Positions 20,178 through 30,651 of a stretch of 64,000 nt of DNA are shown here, piece after piece. The notes below the pieces were generated by a model. The model searched no databases. It was not told where the DNA came from and was given only the letters and a program-made list of their open reading frames with translations. This stretch comes from Paenibacillus yonginensis. Its GTDB lineage: Bacteria > Bacillota > Bacilli > Paenibacillales > Paenibacillaceae. Position numbers and translations under genes: made by a program. The stretch spans positions 3,601,501 to 3,665,500 of the forward strand of contig NZ_CP014167.1 of assembly GCF_001685395.1 (NCBI RefSeq). Direction: 5' to 3'. How positions within the stretch are numbered: the first letter of the stretch is position 1; every line of letters starts with the position of its first letter.

Positions 20178-20211
20178 TTTCGTAACCTCCTCTCATAAAG
20201 AAGAACTAGAA

Positions 20212-20490
20212 TTAACGTCTTGTTTTCTTGTCGTCGTCCGTATGTCCTTTGTACGTACGTGTTGGCGCAAATTCGCCAAGTTTATGTCCAACCATATCTT
20301 CCGTCACATAAACCGGTACGTGCTTGCGGCCGTCGTATACGCCGAAAGTGTGTCCGATAAATTGTGGGAAAATCGTGGAGCGACGGGACCAAGTTTTGAT
20401 GACAGCTTTCTTGTTGGAAGCTTCCATCTCTTCAACTTTTTTGAGCAGGTACCCATCAATGAAAGGTCCCTTTTTCAAACTGCGACTCAT
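20212..20490 (-). CDS. rpsS: 30S ribosomal protein S19
   Basis: A 92-residue head protein with the signature [16 protein letters not shown]. It lies between rplB and rplV. Confidence 0.98.
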   Translation of the reverse strand: MSRSLKKGPFIDGYLLKKVEEMEASNKKAVIKTWSRRSTIFPQFIGHTFGVYDGRKHVPVYVTEDMVGHKLGEFAPTRTYKGHTDDDKKTRR

Positions 20491-20566
20491 AGGTTAAATC
20501 CTCCCTTCGAAACAACTTCAGATGATGTCGAACCGTTCCCACCGGGAAGTTATGCGTAGAAACGCA

Positions 20567-21397
20567 TTACTTCGTACGGCGGCGAACAATATATTTATCA
20601 GAAGCTTTTCCTTTTTTACGCGTTTTGTAACCAAGGGTTGGTTTGCCCCAAGGAGACAATGGAGATTTACGGCCGATTGGAGCGCGACCTTCACCACCAC
20701 CGTGTGGGTGATCGTTAGGGTTCATTACAACACCGCGAACTTCAGGGCGTTGTCCGAGCCAGCGGCTGCGTCCAGCTTTACCGATCTTCACGAGCTCGTG
20801 GTCTTCGTTACCTACGGAGCCGATTGTAGCGCGGCAAACTTTAAGAATTCTACGAACTTCGCCAGAAGAAAGACGAACAGTTACGTATTTCTCTTCTTTA
20901 CCAAGCAATTGAGCTTCTGTACCGGCAGCACGAACGAGTTGTCCGCCTTTACCTGGTTGCAGCTCGATGTTGTGGATAACTGTACCTACTGGAATGTTTT
21001 CCAAAGGCAGCGCGTTACCGATTTTGATGTCAGATCCAGGACCGGAAATGACTTGGTCGCCCACTTTCAAGCCTTTAGGAGCGATGATATAACGTTTCTC
21101 GCCGTCCGCATAGTGGATCAAAGCGATGTTGGAAGTACGGTTCGGGTCGTATTCGATTGTAGCAACGCGACCTGGAATGCCGTCTTTGTTCCGTTTAAAG
21201 TCGATAATACGGTATTTACGTTTGTGTCCGCCGCCATGGTGACGAACCGTAATTTTACCTTGGTTGTTGCGGCCAGCAGTTTTGCTAAGCGGCGCAAGCA
21301 AAGATTTCTCCGGTACATTTGTTGTGATTTCTTCAAATGTAGAGACGGACATAGCACGTCTAGCCGGGGACGTCGGTTTATACTTTTTGATTGGCAC
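20567..21397 (-). CDS. rplB: 50S ribosomal protein L2
   Basis: A 276-residue protein close to the peptidyl transferase centre. The conserved histidine of the HPHGGGEGR motif is present near residue 230. The start is GTG 21397 with GGAGGG upstream. Confidence 0.98.
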   Translation of the reverse strand: MPIKKYKPTSPARRAMSVSTFEEITTNVPEKSLLAPLSKTAGRNNQGKITVRHHGGGHKRKYRIIDFKRNKDGIPGRVATIEYDPNRTSNIALIHYADGEKRYIIAPKGLKVGDQVISGPGSDIKIGNALPLENIPVGTVIHNIELQPGKGGQLVRAAGTEAQLLGKEEKYVTVRLSSGEVRRILKVCRATIGSVGNEDHELVKIGKAGRSRWLGQRPEVRGVVMNPNDHPHGGGEGRAPIGRKSPLSPWGKPTLGYKTRKKGKASDKYIVRRRTK

Positions 21398-21425
21398 TGT
21401 GTTTCCCTCCTAACTTAAAAGAATG

Positions 21426-21716
21426 TTATACCGATTCAAAGAATTCAAGCGGTTTGCTGTCTGCAGTCAGGGTTACGAATGCTTTCTTCCACTCGGAAGT
21501 GTAACCAGAATGACGTCCATACCGTTTAGGCTTCGCAGGAACGCGCAAAGTGTTTACATTCTTAACTTTGACTTTGAAGATCGCTTCTACAGCTTGTTTG
21601 ATTTCGGTTTTGTTGGCACGAATGTCAACTTCGAAAACGTATTTCAGGTCACCCATATATTCAGCCGTACGTTCTGTGATTACAGGACGTTTGATAATAT
21701 CACGAGGATCTTTCAT
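21426..21716 (-). CDS. rplW: 50S ribosomal protein L23
   Basis: A 96-residue exit-tunnel protein that docks trigger factor and SRP. The start codon shares a base with the rplD stop (TAATG), indicating coupled translation. Confidence 0.98.
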   Translation of the reverse strand: MKDPRDIIKRPVITERTAEYMGDLKYVFEVDIRANKTEIKQAVEAIFKVKVKNVNTLRVPAKPKRYGRHSGYTSEWKKAFVTLTADSKPLEFFESV

Positions 21717-22339
21717 TACGCGAGCACCTCCTCTACCTTCTGAACTGCTTCTTTCGTAATGATCAGCTTGTCGTATGTCAGGACATCAAGAACATTGATG
21801 CCGTCAGCTGCAACAAACTTAACTCCTGGGATGTTACGAGCGGAGAGCGCTACGTTATCGTCATAGCTTGGAGCTACAACCAAAGCTTTGCGGTCCACTT
21901 TCAGGTTGTTAAGAATCGCTGCGAACTCTTTCGTCTTCGGCGCGTTAAGCGTCAAAGCGTCAAGTACGATAATTTCGTTGTCGATCACTTTCGAAGAAAG
22001 CGCGGATTTGATAGCCAAACGACGAACTTTCTTAGGCAGTTTGAAAGAATAGCTGCGTGGAGTTGGACCGAAGACCACACCACCACCTACCCATTGCGGG
22101 GCACGAATGGAACCTTGACGTGCGCGGCCAGTACCTTTTTGTTTCCAAGGCTTACGTCCGCCGCCGCGTACTTCAGAACGTCCTTTTACTTTGTGTGTGC
22201 CGAAACGAAGGGAAGCGCGTTGCATTACTACTGCATCGTGCAGAACGTGAGTGTTCGGTTCGATACCGAAAACCGCATCGTTCAATTCAACTTCGCCCAC
22301 CTGGCTGCCACTTACATTATAAAGTGCTACTTTAGGCAT
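21716..22339 (-). CDS. rplD: 50S ribosomal protein L4
   Basis: A 207-residue protein with the extended exit-tunnel loop ([19 protein letters not shown], about 68-86), which is wild type here. In E. coli L4 represses the S10 operon through its leader; whether that applies here is unknown. Confidence 0.98.
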   Translation of the reverse strand: MPKVALYNVSGSQVGEVELNDAVFGIEPNTHVLHDAVVMQRASLRFGTHKVKGRSEVRGGGRKPWKQKGTGRARQGSIRAPQWVGGGVVFGPTPRSYSFKLPKKVRRLAIKSALSSKVIDNEIIVLDALTLNAPKTKEFAAILNNLKVDRKALVVAPSYDDNVALSARNIPGVKFVAADGINVLDVLTYDKLIITKEAVQKVEEVLA

Positions 22340-22365
22340 TTTGTGTTCCTCCTTTCTTCAGTCGA

Positions 22366-22989
22366 TTATTTCTTCACCGTTTCTTGAATTTTAACGAAAC
22401 CGTTCTTAGGACCAGGAATAGATCCTTTAACGAGCAGAACGTTACGTTCTACATCAATTTTAACAACTTCAAGGTTTTGGATCGTTACTGTTTCGTGACC
22501 CATATGTCCTGGAAGGTGTTTACCTTTAGGAACGCGGTTCGCTTGAATGGAACCCATGGAACCTGGTCTACGATGGTAACGGGAACCGTGAGCCATTGGT
22601 CCGCGGCTTTGTCCCCAACGTTTGATAACGCCGGCAAAACCTTTACCTTTAGAAATACCTGTTACGTCAACGAATTCGCCTTCTGCAAAGACATCAGCTT
22701 TAACCTCTTGGCCAACTTCATATCCTGCAAGATCAACACCGCGAATTTCACGAACGTAGCGCTTAGGTGTAGAGTTAGCCTTCTTGGCATGCCCTACTTC
22801 AGGTTTGTTAGCACTTTTTTCTTTCTTATCAGAAAAGCCGAGCTGAACTGCTTCGTAACCGTCGTTCTCAACATCTTTCTTTTGAAGAACTACGTTCGGA
22901 CCTGCTTCGATTACCGTTACAGGAACCACGTTACCTTCGGCAGTAAACAACTGGGTCATTCCAAGCTTTTTACCTAAGATACCTTTCAT
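22366..22989 (-). CDS. rplC: 50S ribosomal protein L3
   Basis: A 207-residue early-assembly protein. The extended loop near the peptidyl transferase centre ([19 protein letters not shown]) is intact. Second gene of the S10 operon. Confidence 0.98.
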   Translation of the reverse strand: MKGILGKKLGMTQLFTAEGNVVPVTVIEAGPNVVLQKKDVENDGYEAVQLGFSDKKEKSANKPEVGHAKKANSTPKRYVREIRGVDLAGYEVGQEVKADVFAEGEFVDVTGISKGKGFAGVIKRWGQSRGPMAHGSRYHRRPGSMGSIQANRVPKGKHLPGHMGHETVTIQNLEVVKIDVERNVLLVKGSIPGPKNGFVKIQETVKK

Positions 22990-23031
22990 GTTGACACCTC
23001 ATTCCCTTTACTAATTGACTTACTTCATAAA

Positions 23032-23471
<440 letters not shown>

Positions 23472-23477
23472 TTCATT

Positions 23478-23506
23478 ATTATATAGAAAAGATAGGCGTT
23501 ATGCAA
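23478..23506 (-). promoter_or_regulatory. Promoter of the S10 superoperon
   Basis: TTGCAT (23501-23506), 17 bases, TATAAT (23478-23483), preceded by an A/T-rich stretch that could serve as an UP element. Confidence 0.85.
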
Positions 23507-23653
23507 GCTTATTTTAAAAAAAATGAATAATTCTCAAAGCTAATTATTGCCGGCATCTTCGAGCGTTAGCCCTCTTCACAAACGTCCCATCTATCGACCT
23601 ATATATAATAGTAAAAAGTCGTTTATTCCGGCCCGCATTCACTTGCTTGCCGC

Positions 23654-25591
23654 TAGAGTAAAGGGCTGAGTTTTTTTTTTTTTTCAGCCCCTCCTCATCA
23701 AACCGTACGTGAGGTTTTCCCTCATACGGCTTTCCGATGTTCGTCATTCATGTGCGTGCGACTTACAAAAGCGTTTTGAGTCCATACATTTGGCAGAGCA
23801 ACTTAACCTCATTTCCAGAACTGCGCCAGCGACTACGTTGGCGCTTCTTTGCGTACCACTTCGTTAGCCTTGTGCGGATGTACCCATCTAACTTTGTCAT
23901 CCATTTGGAACTGTATGGCGTCGAATAGTAGTTCTTCCAGCCTTGGATTCTCAGGTTGAGCCAGTCCACATGTTCTTGGAACGAAACGTGCCGCATTTTC
24001 GGCGGCGCGAGTCGTTCTTTAACGACTTCCCGAATGTGTTTCTCTGCTTTAACACAGAGCCATTGTTGCGTCGTATAGTACACGCGGTTCTGCCCCGTTT
24101 CTGCTTTCGTCTTCCGGTGGTGCATGCCGAGGAAGTCAAACCCTTCTTCTCCCGTCCATATCCCCACAATCCGCGTCTTTTCCGGATGCAAGGTCAGTTC
24201 CAGACGCTCCATTATCGCTTGAATGAGTTTGTACCCATGGAGCGCATCTTTCTTTGTCTTGCACACGACGACAAAGTCGTCTGCGTACCGCGTGAGTTCC
24301 CCGACCTCTTTGCCATGCTTTTCCCACAATCGGTCGAAGTAGTTCAGGTAGATGTTCGCCAGTAGCGGCGAGATCACCCCGCCCTGCGGCGTTCCCAGAT
24401 CGGAACGTCTGACCGTTCCTTCCTCCGTCACTCCTGCTCCGAGCCATTGCCGAATGAGCTTGAGAATGCGTCTGTCGCTGATTCGCATTTCTACCAGTTT
24501 CATGAGCTTCTCTTGGTTAATGTTGTCGAAGTAGCCTTGGATGTCGACGTCGACCACCCAATTGCCTTTGCGGTTGCAGGCTTTACGGATTTGCTCCAGC
24601 GCTTGTTTTGCGCCTCGCTTCGGTCGAAAGCCAAACGAGCATTCCTGAAAATCGGCTTCAAAGATCGGTTCCACTATGAGTTTCGTTGCCATTTGCACGA
24701 CGCGGTCCCTTACCGTTGGAATGCCGAGCGGGCGTTTCCGTCCGTCTTTCTTCGGAATGTAGTGACGGCGCACGGGCTGGGGGCGGTAGGACTTCTTCTG
24801 GAGCCGTTCTCGGCATTCCGCTACGAATCGGTCTTCACCCATCTTCGCTATATCTGCCAAGGTTTCACCGTCGATGCCTGCCGCTCCTTTGTTTGCCCGT
24901 ACTCTCCGCCACGCTTCCTGTAGCACATCCAATCGATGGACTTTGTCGTACAGTGCATGGAACTTTCTGCTCTTGCTCGTCTTGGCCGCATGACCTAGCT
25001 TCTCTTGGAGTTGTTGAACTTTTTCTGTTGGTGTCGTTAGCCTTCTGGCATTCACTCACTCGTACCTCCTTGTGAAGCTTGAACAAAGCAGGGCGCCTTC
25101 CCTCCCGCAGGTTGTGTTGTCCTGCGTTCCCCGGTACTATTCGCCCCTCGGACTCCCTTCCTGCAGACGGATCACTTCACCTTTTGGCTTATAGAGCGTC
25201 TCTTTACGGTTTCGAAAAAAAAATCTCCGTGCAGGGGAGGGTCTCCCCAGTTCACTGCATCCTCTTTCATCCCATGCCGATCCCTCTACGCCGGAGGATT
25301 CTTCGCTGACGCTCCAAGTTCTTATCAGCTTCCATGGCCTTCGCCCATGCTCGCGGGGCTCGGCTTCCTCTTTTCCCTCTTGCGAGGCCTTTTTGACGAC
25401 GCGGCAGGATTCACTTTATGTTACGGCCTGACATGTTGCTCGCCCTGTCTCCGACAGGTACTTTCGTCGATACGCTTCTACGCACAGCTTTCGCCATACG
25501 CAGGTATCCTAGCTACACAGGGGCTTGGCCCCTCCTGTGACCGGACTTTCACCGGCTAGAAGATGCGTGCTTAGCTGGGCACGCCAGGCAC
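23654..25591 (-). mobile_element. Group II intron (second family) behind the tuf terminator
   Basis: The 5' end is placed at 25591, where the minus strand reads GTGCCTGGCGTGCCCAGC directly after the seven T of the tuf terminator. Ribozyme 5' domains run to about 25056, with GCCGGTGAAAGTCCGGTCAC as a landmark. The maturase gene follows. Domain V is seen at about 23703-23737 (arms GCCGTATGAGG and CCTCACGTACGG), and domain VI as GGGGCTGA/CTCAGCCC around a run of 14 A. The 3' end is near 23654 (TTTACTCTAG); its exact base is uncertain. Sequence is unlike the group IIC copies elsewhere in the window. Confidence 0.85.
23763..25055 (-). CDS. Group II intron reverse transcriptase/maturase (LtrA-like)
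   Basis: A 430-residue multifunctional protein for splicing and retromobility. RT motifs occur in order: IPKKDGRKRPLGIP (about 100-113), GFRPKRGAKQAL (142-153), VDVDIQGYFDNI (168-179), GTPQGG (221-226) and the catalytic YADD (257-260). A group II maturase-specific domain fills about 340-425 (HVDWLNLRIQGWKNYY). No HNH endonuclease domain follows it, so any mobility would not need En-type second-strand cleavage. Start GTG 25055, eight bases after AAGGAGGT. The frame is intact and the protein probably functional. Confidence 0.93.
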   Translation of the reverse strand: MNARRLTTPTEKVQQLQEKLGHAAKTSKSRKFHALYDKVHRLDVLQEAWRRVRANKGAAGIDGETLADIAKMGEDRFVAECRERLQKKSYRPQPVRRHYIPKKDGRKRPLGIPTVRDRVVQMATKLIVEPIFEADFQECSFGFRPKRGAKQALEQIRKACNRKGNWVVDVDIQGYFDNINQEKLMKLVEMRISDRRILKLIRQWLGAGVTEEGTVRRSDLGTPQGGVISPLLANIYLNYFDRLWEKHGKEVGELTRYADDFVVVCKTKKDALHGYKLIQAIMERLELTLHPEKTRIVGIWTGEEGFDFLGMHHRKTKAETGQNRVYYTTQQWLCVKAEKHIREVVKERLAPPKMRHVSFQEHVDWLNLRIQGWKNYYSTPYSSKWMTKLDGYIRTRLTKWYAKKRQRSRWRSSGNEVKLLCQMYGLKTLL

Positions 25592-25626
25592 AAAAAAATC
25601 CGGCACCGCCAAAGCGACACCGGATT
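25592..25626 (-). terminator. Terminator after tuf
   Basis: Minus strand AATCCGGTGTCGC pairs imperfectly with GGCGGTGCCGGATT, followed by seven T (25592-25598). The group II intron begins on the next base. Confidence 0.93.
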
Positions 25627-25704
25627 CTCTAACTTGCGTTCACAGTACATTGTTACTCTTCACAGCACATTGTTGCTTTATAAAGATAAGGTTAATCAAC
25701 CTTA

Positions 25705-26895
25705 TTATTTGGAGATTGTAGCTACGGAACCTGCACCTACTGTACGTCCGCCTTCACGAATGGAGAACTTAGTTCCTTCTTCGATCGCGATAGGGGAGAT
25801 CAGGGATACAGTTACAGTGATGTTATCACCAGGCATAACCATTTCAGTACCTTCTGGCAGATTTATAACGCCAGTTACGTCAGTTGTACGGAAATAGAAT
25901 TGTGGACGGTAGCCAGTGAAGAAAGGTTTGTGACGGCCACCTTCTTCTTTAGTCAAAACGTACACTTGAGCTTCGAACTCAGTGTGTGGTTTAACGGAAG
26001 CTGGTTTAGCCAATACTTGACCGCGTTCGATTTCTTTACGGTCAACACCACGAAGCAGTGCGCCGATGTTGTCGCCGGCTTGAGCGGAGTCCAGCAATTT
26101 GCGGAACATTTCTACGCCAGTTACAACGGATTTTTTAGTTTCTTCGTGGATACCCACGATTTCGATTTCGTCGCCAACTTTAACAGTACCGCGCTCTACA
26201 CGACCAGTAGCAACTGTACCACGGCCAGTGATGGAGAACACGTCCTCGACAGGCATCAAGAATGGCTTGTCAACTTCACGTTCAGGCAACGGAATGTAAG
26301 TGTCGATTGTTTCGAACATTTCGACGATTTTTTGAGCCCATTCGCCGTCTGGGTTTTGCAAAGCTTCACGAGCGGAACCGCGAGTGATTGGAGTGTCGTC
26401 GCCTGGGAAGTCGTATTCGGACAACAGGTCGCGTACTTCCATTTCAACCAATTCCAGAAGCTCTTCGTCTTCTACCATGTCGCATTTGTTCAAGAATACA
26501 ACGATGTAAGGAACGCCTACTTGGCGGGACAACAGGATGTGTTCGCGAGTTTGCGGCATTGGGCCGTCAGCTGCGGATACAACCAGGATCGCTCCGTCCA
26601 TTTGTGCAGCGCCAGTGATCATGTTTTTAACGTAGTCGGCGTGTCCTGGGCAGTCAACGTGTGCATAGTGACGGCTAGGAGTTTCGTATTCTACGTGTGC
26701 AGTGGAGATAGTGATACCGCGTTCGCGTTCTTCTGGAGCTTTGTCGATTTGGTCGAAAGCTACCGCTGCGCCACCGTATTTTTTGGACAATACAGTTGTG
26801 ATTGCAGCTGTCAAAGTTGTTTTACCATGGTCGACGTGACCGATAGTACCGATATTAACATGGGGTTTTGTACGTTCGTATTTAGCCTTAGCCAT
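25705..26895 (-). CDS. tuf: Elongation factor Tu
   Basis: A 396-residue GTPase delivering aminoacyl-tRNA to the ribosome. G1 is GHVDHGKT (about 19-26), followed by DCPGHADY and NKCD. Domains 2 and 3 are complete, ending [15 protein letters not shown] 26895 is used; an in-frame TTG at 26904 precedes it but has poor spacing to GAGGAGG. It is the last gene of the str operon. Confidence 0.99.
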   Translation of the reverse strand: MAKAKYERTKPHVNIGTIGHVDHGKTTLTAAITTVLSKKYGGAAVAFDQIDKAPEERERGITISTAHVEYETPSRHYAHVDCPGHADYVKNMITGAAQMDGAILVVSAADGPMPQTREHILLSRQVGVPYIVVFLNKCDMVEDEELLELVEMEVRDLLSEYDFPGDDTPITRGSAREALQNPDGEWAQKIVEMFETIDTYIPLPEREVDKPFLMPVEDVFSITGRGTVATGRVERGTVKVGDEIEIVGIHEETKKSVVTGVEMFRKLLDSAQAGDNIGALLRGVDRKEIERGQVLAKPASVKPHTEFEAQVYVLTKEEGGRHKPFFTGYRPQFYFRTTDVTGVINLPEGTEMVMPGDNITVTVSLISPIAIEEGTKFSIREGGRTVGAGSVATISK

Positions 26896-26940
26896 TTTAA
26901 ACAATTCCTCCTCAAATTTAAGGTTTGTTATGTTAGGTCA

Positions 26941-26973
26941 GAGCGAAGGGGCCGCTATGCGGCACTTCCGCTC
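26941..26973 (-). other. Stem-loop between fusA and tuf
   Basis: On the minus strand, 15-base arms GAGCGGAAGTGCCGC and GCGGCCCCTTCGCTC (two mismatches, one G-T) enclose an ATA loop, 15 bases after the fusA stop. There is no T-run, so it is more likely an mRNA processing or stability element than a terminator. Confidence 0.7.
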
Positions 26974-26988
26974 CAACAGGTGAAACGA

Positions 26989-29067
26989 TTATTCTCCGCC
27001 TTTGTTCTTGGAGATGATCTCTTCAGCGATGTTCTTAGGAACTTCTTCGTAGTGGGAGAGTTCCATAGAGAACACACCGCGTCCTTGAGTACCAGAACGG
27101 AGGGTTGTAGAGTAACCGAACATTTCGGAGAGAGGCACTTTAGCACGGATAATTTGAGTACCACCGCGGGAATCCATACCTTCGATACGGCCGCGACGGG
27201 AGTTCAGCATACCCATAACATCGCCCATGTACTCCTCAGGCACTGTTACTTCTACTTTCATGATTGGCTCAAGCAATACAGGCTTACATTTGTCCTTAGC
27301 CGCTTTAAGAGCCATGGAGCCTGCAATCTTAAACGCCATTTCACTGGAGTCGACATCATGGTAAGAACCGTCTACGATAGTGGCTTTTACGTCTACAACC
27401 GGGAAGCCGGCGAGCATACCATTTTTCATAGCTTCTTCAATACCTTGTTGTGCTGGTCCAATGTACTCTCTAGGTACAGAACCGCCGACGATTTTGCTGT
27501 CGAACTGACTGCCTGTTCCTGGCTCGAGAGGTTCGAATTCAACCCAAACGTGACCGTATTGACCACGACCACCGGACTGACGAACAAATTTACCTTCAAC
27601 GCGCGCAGGCACTGTAATGGTTTCGCGGTAAGCAACCTGTGGTTTACCCACATTGGTTTCTACTTTGAACTCACGGCGCATACGGTCGATGATGATATCC
27701 AGGTGAAGCTCACCCATACCGGCCAGAATGGTTTGACCTGTTTCTTCGTCTGTATGAGCGCGAAGCGTAGGGTCTTCTTCTGTCAGCTTGCTGAGTGCAA
27801 CACCCATTTTATCTTGGTCGGCTTTGGTTTTAGGCTCAACCGCGATTTCGATTACCGGATCAGGGAAGTTCATGGACTCCAGGATAACCGGATTCTTCTC
27901 ATCACAAAGTGTATCACCTGTGCCTGTATCTTTCAAACCAACCGCTGCCGCGATGTCACCAGAGTAAACTTCACTGATTTCTTGACGGCTGTTAGCGTGC
28001 ATTTGAAGGATACGGCCGATCCGTTCACGTTTGCCTTTTGTAGCATTCAATACGTAAGAACCGGATTGCAAAATACCGGAGTATACGCGGAAGAATGTCA
28101 ATTTACCCACATAAGGGTCAGTCATGATTTTAAATGCCAAAGCCGCGAACGGCTCTTCGTCAGAAGAATGACGAACCGCTTCCGAACCATCTTCAAGGTG
28201 ACCCTTGATCGCTGGAACGTCTACAGGAGCTGGCAAGTAATCAATAACAGCGTCCAGCATCAGCTGAACCCCTTTGTTACGGTAAGAGGAACCGCAGATA
28301 ACCGGGAAGATTTTAACTTCAACAACACCCTTACGGAGTGCAGCTTTCAGTTCTTCGACAGTGATTTCCTCGCCTTCGAGGTATTTCATAGTCAGGTCTT
28401 CGTCCAGTTCCGCTACTTTCTCAACCAGTTCGTTGCGAAGCTCTTCAACTTGGTCGAGGTATTGTTCCGGAATTTCAATTTCTTCGATATTTTGACCCAA
28501 ATCGTCTTTATACATATACGCTTTTTGGCCAACAATATCGATAATGCCTACGAAGTCGTTTTCTGCACCGATTGGCAGCTGGATTGCAACTGCGTTCGCT
28601 TGCAGACGATCACGCATGTCCTTAACAACGTTCAGGAAGTCGGCACCGATGATGTCCATTTTGTTGACATAAGCGATCCGAGGAACGCCATAACGGTCTG
28701 CCTGTCTCCAAACGGTTTCAGACTGCGGCTCAACGCCTTCTTTAGCACTGAAAACGCCTACGGCCCCGTCCAATACACGCAGGGAACGTTCAACTTCTAC
28801 TGTGAAGTCAACGTGTCCCGGAGTATCAATGATATTGACGCGGTGACCTTTCCATTGAGCGGTTGTAGCAGCGGAAGTGATTGTAATCCCGCGCTCCTGT
28901 TCTTGCTCCATCCAGTCCATCGTTGCTGCACCTTCATGCACTTCACCGATTTTATGCGTACGGCCTGTATAGAACAAGATACGTTCAGTGGTAGTTGTCT
29001 TACCGGCGTCAATATGCGCCATGATACCGATGTTACGTGTATTTTTCAAGGAGAACTCTCTTGCCAT
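26989..29067 (-). CDS. fusA: Elongation factor G
   Basis: A 692-residue translocase GTPase. G1 is AHIDAGKTT (17-25), followed by DTPGHVDFT and NKMD. Domains II-V follow, with the ribosome-facing domain IV loop ([11 protein letters not shown]). Fusidic-acid region residues look wild type. It lies between rpsG and tuf. Confidence 0.99.
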   Translation of the reverse strand: MAREFSLKNTRNIGIMAHIDAGKTTTTERILFYTGRTHKIGEVHEGAATMDWMEQEQERGITITSAATTAQWKGHRVNIIDTPGHVDFTVEVERSLRVLDGAVGVFSAKEGVEPQSETVWRQADRYGVPRIAYVNKMDIIGADFLNVVKDMRDRLQANAVAIQLPIGAENDFVGIIDIVGQKAYMYKDDLGQNIEEIEIPEQYLDQVEELRNELVEKVAELDEDLTMKYLEGEEITVEELKAALRKGVVEVKIFPVICGSSYRNKGVQLMLDAVIDYLPAPVDVPAIKGHLEDGSEAVRHSSDEEPFAALAFKIMTDPYVGKLTFFRVYSGILQSGSYVLNATKGKRERIGRILQMHANSRQEISEVYSGDIAAAVGLKDTGTGDTLCDEKNPVILESMNFPDPVIEIAVEPKTKADQDKMGVALSKLTEEDPTLRAHTDEETGQTILAGMGELHLDIIIDRMRREFKVETNVGKPQVAYRETITVPARVEGKFVRQSGGRGQYGHVWVEFEPLEPGTGSQFDSKIVGGSVPREYIGPAQQGIEEAMKNGMLAGFPVVDVKATIVDGSYHDVDSSEMAFKIAGSMALKAAKDKCKPVLLEPIMKVEVTVPEEYMGDVMGMLNSRRGRIEGMDSRGGTQIIRAKVPLSEMFGYSTTLRSGTQGRGVFSMELSHYEEVPKNIAEEIISKNKGGE

Positions 29068-29116
29068 GAATGGGATCTCCCTTCAAAATTGAAGTATTGG
29101 TTTTATAGGCCGAATC

Positions 29117-29587
29117 CTACCAGCGGTAGTGAGCAAACGCTTTGTTCGCTTCAGCCATTTTGTGTGTGTCTTCACGTTTCTTAACGGAAGCGCCAGTGTT
29201 GTTGGATGCGTCGATGATCTCAGCAGCCAGACGCTCTTCCATCGTCTTCTCACCGCGGTTGCGGGAGTAGTTGACAAGCCAACGTAATCCCAGGGATGTA
29301 CGTCTTTCTGGTTTAACTTCGATCGGCACTTGGTAGTTTGCACCACCGACACGACGAGCTTTAACCTCCAGAACTGGCATGATATTCTTAAGCGCTGCTT
29401 CAAAGACTTCCATTGGATCGTTGCCAGTACGTTCTTGAATCAGGTTGAACGCATTGTACAAGATACTTTGAGCAACACCACGTTTACCGTCAAGCATGAT
29501 ACGGTTGATCAGACGGGTAACAAGCTTGCTGTTGTAAACCGGATCTGGCAACACGTCTCTTTTTGTAACAGGACCTTTGCGTGGCAT
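29117..29587 (-). CDS. rpsG: 30S ribosomal protein S7
   Basis: A 156-residue initiator of 30S head assembly that contacts the E-site tRNA. Signature region [20 protein letters not shown] (about 12-31). Follows rpsL. Confidence 0.98.
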   Translation of the reverse strand: MPRKGPVTKRDVLPDPVYNSKLVTRLINRIMLDGKRGVAQSILYNAFNLIQERTGNDPMEVFEAALKNIMPVLEVKARRVGGANYQVPIEVKPERRTSLGLRWLVNYSRNRGEKTMEERLAAEIIDASNNTGASVKKREDTHKMAEANKAFAHYRW

Positions 29588-29634
29588 GGATATCCCCCTT
29601 TCAAAAAAAATTCTAAATCATTGTTATGTTAAAC

Positions 29635-30057
29635 TTAAGATTTTTTAGCTTTAGGACGTTTAGCGCCGTATTTGGAACGAGCCTGCATACGGTTGTTAAC
29701 ACCTGCAGTATCCAAAGCTCCGCGTACGATATGGTAACGTACACCCGGCAAGTCCTTAACCCGGCCACCACGAATCAGCACGACACTGTGCTCTTGCAGG
29801 TTATGACCGATACCCGGAATGTAAGCTGTCACCTCTACGCGGTTCGTCAAACGAACACGGGCATATTTACGAAGTGCAGAGTTCGGTTTCTTAGGAGTCA
29901 TTGTACCTACACGTGTGCAGACACCACGTTTTTGTGGAGCGCTCAGTTCAGTAGCCTCACGTTTCAAAGCGTTAAAACCACGTTGCAAAGCAGGTGATTT
30001 GGACTTTTCAACTTTAGCTTGGCGTCCTTTACGGACTAGTTGGTTAATAGTTGGCAT
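29635..30057 (-). CDS. rpsL: 30S ribosomal protein S12
   Basis: A 140-residue decoding-centre protein. The streptomycin-resistance hot spots [11 protein letters not shown] and [13 protein letters not shown] carry the wild-type residues. First ribosomal gene of the str operon. Confidence 0.98.
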   Translation of the reverse strand: MPTINQLVRKGRQAKVEKSKSPALQRGFNALKREATELSAPQKRGVCTRVGTMTPKKPNSALRKYARVRLTNRVEVTAYIPGIGHNLQEHSVVLIRGGRVKDLPGVRYHIVRGALDTAGVNNRMQARSKYGAKRPKAKKS

Positions 30058-30198
30058 GTTGTTGCCACCCCCTTCCTCGAATTTTAAAAGCTCTTTACAA
30101 ACCAGAATTTTAAGCCCACAGAGCCAGGCGGTTCATAAAAGAACAAAGGAAAAGTTTTTACCTCCAGGCTTCCCCTTCAGCAAAAACGTTTCAAGCCA

Positions 30199-30450
30199 TT
30201 ATGGTCTTACAATCGCAGCCATTGCTGCACCAACCTCGATGCCGCATGCCTTGCCCAGATTCTTCATCGTATCGACATAAGTAATCTTCACGGATGATTC
30301 TTCGCAAAGCGCTACAATCTTTGAAGTAATTCGCGGATCTGCATCCTGCGCTACATATACTTCATCAGCTAGTCCCATTTGAACCATTCTCATGGTTTGT
30401 TTGGTGCCGATTCTTACATGAGCATCCTGTAGCCCGTTGTCATTCGACAT
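30199..30450 (-). CDS. rplGB: L7Ae-family K-turn RNA-binding protein (YbxF)
   Basis: An 83-residue protein of the L7Ae/L30e family. The IGTKQTMRMVQMG and EVYVAQDADPRITSKIV regions match YbxF, which binds kink-turn RNA in B. subtilis. The C terminus LGKACGIEVGAAMAAIV is diagnostic. I use ATG 30450 (MSNDNG), six bases after GGAGGG. It lies between rpoC and rpsL and leads the str transcript. Confidence 0.93.
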   Translation of the reverse strand: MSNDNGLQDAHVRIGTKQTMRMVQMGLADEVYVAQDADPRITSKIVALCEESSVKITYVDTMKNLGKACGIEVGAAMAAIVRP

Positions 30451-30500
30451 GGTCAACCCTCCGAAGAAAGACAGGAATTCTCGTACTCACGCACTTTGAT

Positions 30501-30529
30501 ATATTATCACTACGGTCAATGGATGTCAA
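30501..30529 (-). promoter_or_regulatory. Promoter of ybxF-rpsL-rpsG-fusA-tuf
   Basis: TTGACA (30524-30529), 17 bases, TAATAT (30501-30506), about 50 bases before ybxF and just downstream of the rpoC terminator. Confidence 0.85.
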
Positions 30530-30551
30530 GAATGGTTTCTAATCTTTTTGT

Positions 30552-30618
30552 AAAAAAAGACCGGCGCAGGCCGAGAGAGAAAACCGGAAACCCGATTTTC
30601 TCCCGCGTCCGCGCCAGT
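30552..30618 (-). terminator. Terminator after rpoC
   Basis: Minus strand ACTGGCGC/GCGCCGGT outer arms and GGGAGAAAA/TTTTCTCTC inner arms form a long hairpin, followed by seven T (30552-30558). Confidence 0.92.
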
Positions 30619-30651
30619 ACCCTTCCACTGAAGCTTTTCTCTATGCCGGTA

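Noticed and set aside
25900..29184. A 1094-codon open frame on the plus strand opposite tuf and fusA, and a 1737-codon one opposite rpoB/rpoC (30496-35709)
   Set aside because: They are antisense shadows of highly biased coding genes. They have no ribosome binding site, are rich in Phe, Val, His and Cys in a way that mirrors the sense codons, and cross gene boundaries.
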